From Castanea sativa (lineage: Eukaryota > Streptophyta > Magnoliopsida > Fagales > Fagaceae), in assembly GCF_040712315.1 (NCBI RefSeq), contig NC_134013.1, positions 11,443,001-11,507,000 of the forward strand: a stretch of 64,000 nt of DNA, given 5' to 3'. Shown here in pieces: positions 56,305 to 64,000 of this stretch. Below the pieces are notes generated by a model. That model made no database searches and had not been told where the DNA came from. It saw only the letters and a program-made list of their open reading frames with translations. The first letter of the stretch is position 1. Each line of letters begins with the position of its first letter. Made by a program: the position numbers and the translations under genes.

Positions 56305-57512
56305 GAGCATCAGCAGTGAGTGTGGTATATGGCAAATGCAAGGTCTATTTGGCATTTAGACTTAAATATTGCTCAGCAATGAAAATGGCAAATTGGAAAA
56401 GCCAAATTTTTTTTGCCATATAGCTACAGTACCATCGTAAATGTAAGATGGTACTGTAGCTAAATGGGATAAAAATAAATAATTTTTTAATGCTCCTTCT
56501 CGTTTATTTACCCGGCAATTTCTCTCTCCTCTCTCATTCTTTCTCTTTTTTTTCTCTCTCTTCCTTCTCTCTTTCTCATTTGCTCTCTACTCTCTCCAGA
56601 CCCAAACTCTCTCCGATACCCTCTCTCTCGCCGATGACCCTCTCACCGATGACCCTCTCTCTCGCCGATGATCCTCTCTCGCCGATGACCCTCTCTCTCG
56701 CTGATGATCCTCTCTCGCCTATGACCCTCTCTCTCTGATAGTGATTCCGACGAGGCATCGGTGCTCCGATCCCTTTACCGATTCACTCAACCGACGAGGC
56801 ATCGGTGCTCCGATGACCCTCTTCAAACCGACATTCTTGCATGTGTGGATGACCTCTCTCTTCAAACCGACAAAATCAACATATCGGTGAGTGATGGGTT
56901 TCTTGTTTTGATTTGGATCGGACATCGGAGATCGGTGATCGATGTGGGCATGGGTCGTGGTGCAGCGGCATGGGTTTCTTGTTTTGATTTGGATCGGAGA
57001 TCGGAGATCGGAGATCGGTGAGTGATGTGGGTTTTTACCGGTGGAGATCGGCGCGTTGTGTGGATGTGTGTTTTGGGAGTGCTGGTTTGTGTTTGTGATT
57101 TGGGGGTTTTGGTTTGTGATTTCTGGATGATTTTAGGTTTGTGAATGATTTTCTCTCTCTGGTTTGTGAATGATTTTTGTGTAACTGAGAGAAGTTGGAT
57201 GGTGGACGGTGGTGGTGTGATTGAGAGAAGGTGGACGGTGTGGTGGTGTGACTGAGAGAAGGTGGATGGTGGGAAGAGATACAGAGATCAGAGAGAGAAT
57301 TGAGAGAATTGGGAAGATCAGAGAGAGAATTGAGAGAATTGAGAGAATTGGGAAAAAAATTTATATTATTATATTTATATTATTTTAATGTGTAGTATGG
57401 TAAAATAGAAGATTGAATGTTGAGAAATTGTAAAATTGTATTGTATAATTGATAAAGTAACTTTTTGAATGGTAAAATAGGATAGAATTAGAATAAATGA
57501 ATGTGGATGCTC
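56305..57512. mobile_element. PIF/Harbinger-like non-autonomous element (1.2 kb)
   Basis: Ends GAGCATCAGCAGTGAG and GAATGTGGATGCTC are inverted over the outer bases. Target repeat TAA at 56302-56304 and 57513-57515. The interior contains a minisatellite of CTCTCTCGCCGATGA(C/T)C units at about 56620-56735 and GATCGGAGATCGGAGATCGG near 57000. The open frames inside follow these repeats and are not credible proteins. Confidence 0.7.
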
Positions 57513-58012
57513 TAACTCTAACACTCTGACCCTTTTTTATTAAAATAAATAAATAAAAACCTTAACAAAATAACTTAATCATCCTTGTGGCTCAAAGGCA
57601 TAATCTTATATTTTTTATTAGGAGAGTTAGTGTTAATTTTTGTTTTTATTTTTGTTTTGAGGGGAGTGTTAATTTAAATTATCTCAGATTCTACTCTTGT
57701 TGTACTTATTGAATTATGAAACAAATAAATGATATTTATCATTAAAAATACATCATAGATGTAAATCTAACTATTTAATACTTTACTTTTATGAAAAAAA
57801 TATGGAAAATAATTCATTTAAAAAACCATTTTTGCAAAAAAAAATTAAATCATTTTTCAATGGAAAGCAGTCACGTTTCTTCTAATTCCACTAATTTTTA
57901 TTTATATTTATTCATATCACTTATTTTAAAAAGCAATAAGGAAAACAAATGTACAAAAATTTAATACTTTAATTATTATTATTATTACTATTATTATTAT
58001 TATTATTATTAT

Positions 58013-58851
58013 TGTAGGGTCATTTGGGCCCAGGAATATGTGGGGGTGGCCCAAGAGTATTCTTTGGGTTTAAAGCCCAATCCGAGGACTGAATGATCCG
58101 AGGATGTATGAATGACAACTCATAAAGCAATACTAAATAGTAAAGAGGTAATGCCTAAACATGTATGTCCAAAAAGATAGTCCGAGGATGATTATGTCCT
58201 CGGTTATGTAAAGTCGAGACAGGTAAAGGGCTTGTTAATATCCACAGACAATATTCTAGAAAATCCTATGGGTAAGGGTAAACATGGTAAACATGGTAAA
58301 CGTGGAAGATAAGAAGAAGGGCGGTGGAATATCTAAGATAAAGCTGTTACCATTACCTCCGCATTGAATGCTCTACAACTACTATTCTGACCGCATTAGT
58401 GGGGAAGTGAGACATGAGCATCAGAGTTTAGCCTGCCTCCTGTCTCCAAAGACTTCATGGGAGGTTAATGGGACAAGTATCTAATCCAGCAATCTAACCT
58501 TGATGTGAAGGATGAAGAGGAAAAGAAGGAGGGAATATTAAAGGAAGAAGGGACCTTCAGCAAAGAGAGAGGAAAAAACAGAGAAAAAACACTGTATACC
58601 TCACGATCCATAATTGTAATCTATCTGGAGAAGAAATAATATAAATCGTCATCGGCTTGTGTCCGAGGAGAAGATTTTTTCATAAAAACAGTTCCTGGTG
58701 TGTATCATTGTGATCAAAGCCCATCGTCTTTGTTATCTAAACATCACTAGAATCTAGATTTTAAGCCCACTCTCTACAAATTTTATTGTAAAATGCCTTT
58801 CAAGCCCATCCCCCTTTGACTGTGGGTCCGGACTTAAATTGTGGCCTTACA
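58013..58851 (+). mobile_element. Solo LTR (839 bp) inside an (ATT)n tract
   Basis: TGTAGGGTCA...GTGGCCTTACA flanked by ATT repeats on both sides (57972-58012 and 58852-58873). Contains TCCGAGGA repeats and CTCGGCTTGTGTCCGAGGAG near 58640. The target repeat cannot be told apart from ATT units. Confidence 0.8.
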
Positions 58852-58874
58852 ATTATTATTATTATTATTATTAC

Positions 58875-59579
58875 TAGCCTCTGAGCTCGTACTCATACTC
58901 ATGCTAAGAGACTCTTCTATTTTTGTTGGATAAAAGTTAATAATTTACATCTATTATAATTTAAATTTTTATTTTTTATTTTAAAAAAAATAAAAAAGAT
59001 AAACTTTAAAGATAAACAGTAACTGTAATTTCTTTTTTGAACGTGAAGGGAAAAAAATTCTAAATTTTAGGAATTTTCTTTTTGAATTTAAAATGAATTC
59101 GTTATTTAACATTTATGACCCTATTTCTAAATTAAGTTACCCTTTATTAATGAGGGTATTTTTGACCCACATAAAAATCCAATTAAAATAAGGGAATCCT
59201 CTTATATATTGTATATATAGTATAGATTATTATAATAATAATAATTATTATTATTCTTTAAGAAGCTTCCCCTACTTGGGCATGATTTTTTTTGTTCTGA
59301 AATACCCCTATATTTCTGTGTTTAAGTAGAGACAAAACTAAATGACAATCCAGTAAAAATACAACCCTAACTCCAACTAAAACATTGCCTAAAAAATAGG
59401 GTCACTCTCCTGTTGATTTTCAAATTTCTTTATCCGCTTATAAATTAGATTCTCAAAATAAAAATTATATATATAAAATAAAAAAACACATATTTATTAT
59501 TATTTTTATTTTTTGCCACAACCACTAAAAAAAATAAGAAAATCTTATTACATGCGCGAAGCGCATGTGATGAGGCTAG
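58875..59579 (+). mobile_element. Helitron-like element (candidate)
   Basis: The right end has the hairpin CATGCGCGAAGCGCATG (59551-59567) followed by TGATGAGGCTAG and then T, the layout of a Helitron 3' end (hairpin, about 10 bases, CTAG, insertion before T). The left edge is less sure: ACTAGCCTCTGAGCTCG near 58874 follows the ATT tract. The interior is AT-rich with no coding sequence. Confidence 0.5.
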
Positions 59580-59589
59580 TTATTATTAT

Positions 59590-59711
59590 TATCCTATGGG
59601 CAATGGCCCATCCTGCCGAACTCTATATATATATTCATCTTAGTTTCCCTCTTTATCCCACCCATCTCTATCTCCTATTCTTTGCTTTTTTTTTTTTTTT
59701 TTTAAATCTCA

Positions 59712-59751
<40 letters not shown>

Positions 59752-60733
59752 CCTCTTTCTCTTTCTTTCTTATTTTTTTCTTTTGTTTCATCTTAGTTTC
59801 CCTCTTTCTCTCACCCACACTTAGCTCCATGTTTTTCTCATCTCTCTCTCTCTCTCCCCACGCCTGTCTCTTTATTTCTTTTTTTCTCAATTCACTTTCC
59901 CTCTTTCTCTTAAGCATATCTCAAAATTCAAATTTATCTACTAACTACAAAACTTATCTCTCAAATTTCCATCTCACTCTCATATCTACTAACTCTAAAT
60001 TTTCTCTCTCAAATTTCAGTCTCTTAATTCATAGTCTCCTTGGAGAGACTCTTTTTTTAGTTTAAAGATTTTCTCTCTAACTTTCATGTAATCTTTTGAT
60101 TCTCTTTAAATTTTAATTTGATTTTTCTTTATTTAATTGCACAGTCTTCAGTAGTATTTTTTTATGTGTGTTTTTTTTTTAGAATCAATGATGGTGTATA
60201 TTGGTGGCATTGTGTTGTATATATGATGTTTTTCAACTTTATACTTATTTTCTTTTTCTTTTTTCCAAAATAGGTGGTAAGTCAATGAAATGGTCGTGAA
60301 GCATACTTGGATAACACCTTCGAGAAGAAACTTTTCTTTCATGTTGTATTGATTTTTACATACTTTTTAAAACTATGTGATTGAATGTAAATTCAACAAG
60401 TTGTGTATATATTTGTGTTTTTTGACATACGTATTGAAATGAAGTATTTCAAATTTTTCATCTTTTTTGCATATCTTTAATTTGTTTGTATAGTTCCTAG
60501 ATATGGTTTTTGAATTGCAAAACAGGTTAATGAAAAAAATTAATATTTTAAAAAATGATTTATTAATTTTTAATTTTTTTTTAAATAAAAAAATCAATCT
60601 ATTGCAATGAGATTTTTAAAGTAAATCGTTGCAATATGTGGAATTCATTGCAACGAAAATTAGTGTTGCATAAACCTATTACCTCGGAGTTTATTACAAG
60701 GGCTTGTATTGACTTTTTTGTTGTTGCAATAAC
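59590..60733. other. End of unit E and CT-rich spacer
   Basis: Unit similarity fades after 59635. A (CT)n microsatellite at 59716-59748 and CTCTCT-rich tracts to about 60080 generate spurious open frames. From about 60600 GTTGCAAT/ATTGCAACGA words announce the CACTA-like subterminal repeats. Confidence 0.55.
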
Positions 60734-61470
60734 TAGGGTTGTCCACGGGTCGGTCCAGGTCGGGTTTGTGCCCAACCCGAAACCGACCCATCAGAATCGG
60801 GTGGGAAAAAATGCACCCGCCGCCGACCAGCCGAAGCAATCGGGTCAGGTGGTTCAGACCACCAACGGGTGGAGGGCGAGTCGGTTAAAGTCACAAGACG
60901 GCAAGAAAACGATGAAAAAAACATAGATCCGGCGAAGAAACCCAGATTTCGGCAAAGTTTTTCAGATTCCGGCGATATTTCCCTTAGATCTGGTGAGATT
61001 TCACAAGATCCAGCCAAAATCTCACTGGATTTGATGAGATTTTGCTAGATCCGATCAAAATCTCACCGAATATAAGGGAAATATTGCCGGAATCTGGGTT
61101 TCTTCACTGGATTCTGGAAAACTATCGCTGGAATCTGGAAATTTTGGCCAAAATATGGAAATCCTCGGTTGGTTCAGGTTTTTCGGGTTTTAGGGGGGGA
61201 AAACCAAAACCCGAGCCGAGGAAATCAGTTTCTAGTGGTGAAGACCTATCGGAGTAGTCGGGTCGGCCGGTTTCGGGTTGGATCTAGTTGGTTCTTCAGG
61301 TTGGTCAGGTGTGCGGATGAATCTGGACAGCCCTAGCAATAACACCTATTACAACGACATTAGTTGTTATTGCATTGATTTTTTCATCGTTGCAGTAATA
61401 CTTATTACAACGACATTAGTTGTTATTGCAACGACTTTTTCCGTTATATTAAGTCTTTTTTCTAGTAGTG
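60600..61470. mobile_element. CACTA-like transposon right end with 55-bp subterminal repeats
   Basis: On the minus strand the edge at 61470 reads CACTACTAGAAAAAAGAC, close to the CACTACAAGAAAA end typical of plant CACTA elements. Inside it, ACAACGACATTAGTTGTTAT and ATTGCA(A/T)(C/T)GA units recur about 55 bp apart (61349-61440). A hAT-like element interrupts it at 60734-61335. The left end was not found. Confidence 0.5.
60734..61335. mobile_element. hAT-like element (602 bp) nested in the CACTA-like sequence
   Basis: Ends TAGGGTTGTCCACGGG and TCTGGACAGCCCTA are inverted. Exact 8-bp target repeat GCAATAAC at 60726-60733 and 61336-61343. The interior is GGGTCGG/CCGACC-rich. The open frames at 60636-61257 are not convincing. 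Confidence 0.82.
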
Positions 61471-62170
61471 TCATTAAGACAAAATATCACAACCCAAAAA
61501 AAAAAAAAAAAAATAAAGAGCAAGAATAAAAAACAAACTATTCTATTTCTGCCGAATCTGAACCAGTTGGACAATAAAGAACGCATCCCGCTTATTTGGT
61601 CAACTCTAAACCTATTCACTGAATGACTATCAGATCACAAAATTATTAGTCATTAAAAACAACAAAGATAAATAATAATGCAATGGAACTGTGCCTTTTC
61701 GAAGGGTAAAAAACACTGGCAAGTCATCTCCATTGAATGCACCATTTTCCTAACATGTCAGAGTGATTTTCTTCTCTGACCAAGAAAAAGAAATTTGATA
61801 ATTTCTTATCATTATCAAAGCCTCCACTAGCTAGGTTAGGTCCAACATTATGAAGTGGACTGAAAATGTCTTTATGACTTATGGTGGAAGGAAATTGAAC
61901 ATTTTCGAAGAAACTAGCAAGAAAGTGTGAACAACAATTGGAGGGTTCATGCTCCTGGAAAAAGTGACTCTATTATTCTTCAGTCTTCACACAACGTGAG
62001 AAAAATTTTACTTGTATCTCTCAGAATCAGAATATTATATTTGCTTTAACACATATACCCCATACACATTAATTGAACCACGTAGAAAGAATAGACATAT
62101 GGTCAATGGTGAAGAAACAAAACAAAAGATCTTCTCTCGCTTTCCTTAGATTTTTTTTTCCTTTAATTTG
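61471..62170. other. Spacer without recognised features
   Basis: Moderately AT-rich, with an A-run at 61497-61513. No open frame, repeat or RNA gene that I can support. Confidence 0.5.
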
Positions 62171-62256
62171 TGTTAGAAATACTGAATGAATTGTACTGTA
62201 TTTCACAAATAATAAACAAAGTGGGCCTAAAGTCTACAACCTATTACACGTTAACA
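62171..62256 (-). repeat. Possible 3' LTR (or its start) of the minus-strand Copia element
   Basis: On the minus strand, GATGGGGC (polypurine-like) precedes TGTTAACGTG at 62256, and TTCTAACA is reached at 62171, giving TG...CA ends. 86 bp would be a very short LTR, so the true end may lie further left. Confidence 0.4.
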
Positions 62257-62274
62257 GCCCCATCAAACTCAAGG

Positions 62275-64000
62275 TGGGTATGAGATCAACTTGAAGTTGT
62301 GAACCAAAGCACGAAGGCGTTTCTTAGGATGTGACTTGGTGAAGATATTTGCAAATTGATCTTTTGAGGAGACCGAGAACAACTTGAGAGCACCATAGAT
62401 AAGATGATAATGGATAAAATGACAATTGATTTCGATGTGTTTAGTCCGTTCATGGAAGATATCATTGTGAATAATATGAATAACACTCTAGTTGTCACAA
62501 TAAAGGGAAGTAGCAGAGGATGTAGACACACCTAAGTCCTTAAGAAACCATCTTAACCAAATGAGCTCAAATGTGGTCTCAGGAAGGGCACGATATTCTA
62601 CTTCAATATTGGAGCTGGCCACAAGGGTTTGTTTCTTATTTCGCTAGGAAATTAGAGAAGAGCCAAGAAGAAAGCAATAACTAGTGGTGGACCTGCGATT
62701 AGTGGGATCTCTGCCCAATCAGTATCGGAGAATGCACGGAGAACAAGAGGAGACTAAGCAGAGTAGAAAAAGCCATGGAAGAGAGTGCCCTTCAAGTATC
62801 GAAAAATGCACAGAACCACATCATAGTGAGTCAATCGTGGGGCAGACAGATACTGGCTCACTTGGTGAACAGTATATGAAATGTCTGGACGAGTGATGAT
62901 GAGATAAATTAGGCTGCCAACCAATCATCGGTAAAGAGAGGGATTAGACAATGGTTTCCCCCCGAGGGTGTCAGATGCGTATTAAGTTCAACTAGAGTGT
63001 CAATAGTCTTGTTATCAGTGAGTACAGCTCGAGACAAAAAGTTCAGAAGCATACTTGCCCTAAGTAATATAAAGACCATCTGTGGAATGAGTTATTTCAA
63101 GACCCAAGAAATAGCTGAGATGTCCAAGATCTTTCATCTCAAACTACTGACTGAGAAAATCCTTGAGTTCTTGAATGTCACTGAGGTCATCACCAATTAT
63201 GATCATATCATTCACATATAGGAGAAGTAAAATGGTGTCTTTGTCGGTGCGATGAAGAAATAAGGCAGAATCAGAATGACTGGCAATGTAAGCCAAGCGA
63301 TAAATGGTAGAGTTGAACTTGATAAACTAAGCTTGTAGAGCTTGTTTAAGGCCATAAAGTGCACGTCAAATGTGACAAACCTTGTTTGATTCAATAGTGA
63401 GACTTGGAAGAGGTTGCATATAAATTTCTTCACTTAAATTCCCATTAAGGAAGACATTTTTTACATCCATCAGAAAAATGTCTCATTTACTAGCACAGCA
63501 ACAGCTAAGAGGGCACGAACAGATGAGATTTGTGCAACCGGAGCAAAGGTCTCTTCATAATCAATCTCATACTCCTATGTAAAACCTTTTACAACAAGAC
63601 GAGTTTTATATTGTTCAATGGACCCATCAGAGCGAGTCTTAATCTTGTAAATCCACTTACAACCAACCATAGATTTCCTAGGGAGGAGAGTCACCAAATC
63701 CCAAGTATAGTATTTAGATAATGCATCAAGTTCCTCTTTCATTGCAATCGGCCATAAAGGGTCAGTGGAGGCCTCACGATAGGTGTGAGGCTTGTGCAGT
63801 GCAGCAAGGGCAGTATAACATTGATAGTCAAATAAATATGCAGGAATGGATCTTACCCAAGTTGAGTGACGAAGCGGAATGTCTTGTGCAAGATCTTCAG
63901 GCAGAGTAGGAGCAAAAGCAGGGGACCCAAGCTCAAGGTTGGGTGGCTCATCTTCCACCTATTCATTAGAGGGTGATCTAGGAGAGGCATAAAAAATATC
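62275..64000 (-). pseudogene. Ty1/Copia pol 3' half: reverse transcriptase and RNase H, many stops
   Basis: Enters from the right edge. 63958-63575 is open and encodes the reverse transcriptase start: DPLWPIAMKEELDALSKYYT, VGCKWIYKIKTRSDGSIEQY and KTRLVVKGFT. Below it, frames broken by stops and shifts give YEETFAPVAQISSVRALL, YGLKQALQA, LLLYVNDMIIIGDDLSDI (YVND where YVDD is usual), KDLGHLSYFLGLEITHS, then RNase H text VEYRALPETTFELIWLRWFL, HERTKHIEINCHFIHYHL and NIFTKSHPKKRLRALVHNF. It ends near 62286. These enzymes copy element RNA into DNA; the lost catalytic Asp and numerous stops show this copy is inactive. Confidence 0.88.

Larger units (their letters stand above)
55867..59665. repeat. 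Partial segmental duplication, unit E (no GASA gene)
   Basis: Begins GATGGATTCAATTTTCC and continues, after insertions, at 57513-58012 (matching 47010-48280 of unit D), and at 59590-59635 (CCTATGGGCAATGGCCCATC). The similarity then stops; no GASA exons follow in this window. Confidence 0.65.

Noticed and set aside
56490..56758. Leu/Ser-rich and Arg/Glu-rich ORFs on both strands
   Set aside because: Products of the CTCTCTCGCCGATGACC minisatellite in the Harbinger-like element.
59513..59917. ORFs over the (CT)n region
   Set aside because: Microsatellite translation only; one also runs across the Helitron-like end.
60636..60926. 96-aa ORF with VFVPNPKPTHQ-like text
   Set aside because: Spans the edge of a hAT-like element with an exact target repeat, so the frame is a chance fusion.

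Overview
This is a nuclear, intergenic-type window from a plant genome. The signs are plant GASA/snakin genes with introns, plant-type LTR retrotransposons (Tat-like Gypsy and Copia), a Mutator-like (MULE) transposon carrying a plant mobile domain (PMD) gene, many MITEs, and AT-rich spacers with long (ATT)n and (CT)n microsatellites. A woody eudicot, possibly Fagales, is my guess; the sequence alone does not prove it. I see no bacterial genes, CRISPR arrays, rRNA or tRNA.

The backbone is a tandem array of a roughly 7-10 kb unit (size without later insertions). Four copies each carry one intact GASA/snakin gene on the minus strand, and a fifth is partial. Approximate unit borders: A 93-22100, B 22101-29325, C 29326-46905, D 46906-55866, E 55867-59665 (no gene). 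The GASA genes are at 3980-4534, 26249-26808, 43887-44409 and 53472-53991. All four share one structure: exons of 78, 43 and 182 nt encode a 100-aa secreted peptide with 12 cysteines. Each has a TATA box 104-109 bp upstream of the ATG and a CATGCA motif 55-59 bp further upstream. Genes C and D are nearly identical; A and B are more diverged. These are the only host genes I can support.

Unequal unit lengths come from mobile elements, many with target-site duplications (TSDs) readable by eye. Unit A: a gag-only LTR element (5716-8230, TSD ATTAT), a 9.5-kb MULE with a PMD pseudogene and a broken MURA transposase (10511-19977, 9-bp TSD), and a solo LTR nested in a MITE (20086-21223). Unit B: several MITEs and a 1.1-kb MULE-like element. 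Unit C: an internally deleted Copia element (30196-33610, TSD ATAAT), five hAT-like elements, a short SINE, and a Tat-like Gypsy remnant with an antisense accessory ORF (38389-43394, TSD CTAAT). Unit D: three solo LTRs, a hAT-like element and two local tandem duplications. Unit E: a retroelement 3' end, a Harbinger-like element, a solo LTR and a Helitron-like element.

The last 4 kb holds a CACTA-like terminus split by a hAT-like element, then the decayed 3' half of a Copia pol gene on the minus strand running off the window. Because the units are paralogous, empty sites in sister units confirm several insertions and order them relative to the duplications. I found no clearly new biological system. 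The most interesting signals are the GASA array with its conserved non-coding blocks, the apparent parent/derivative pair of Gypsy elements, and the PMD-carrying MULE.
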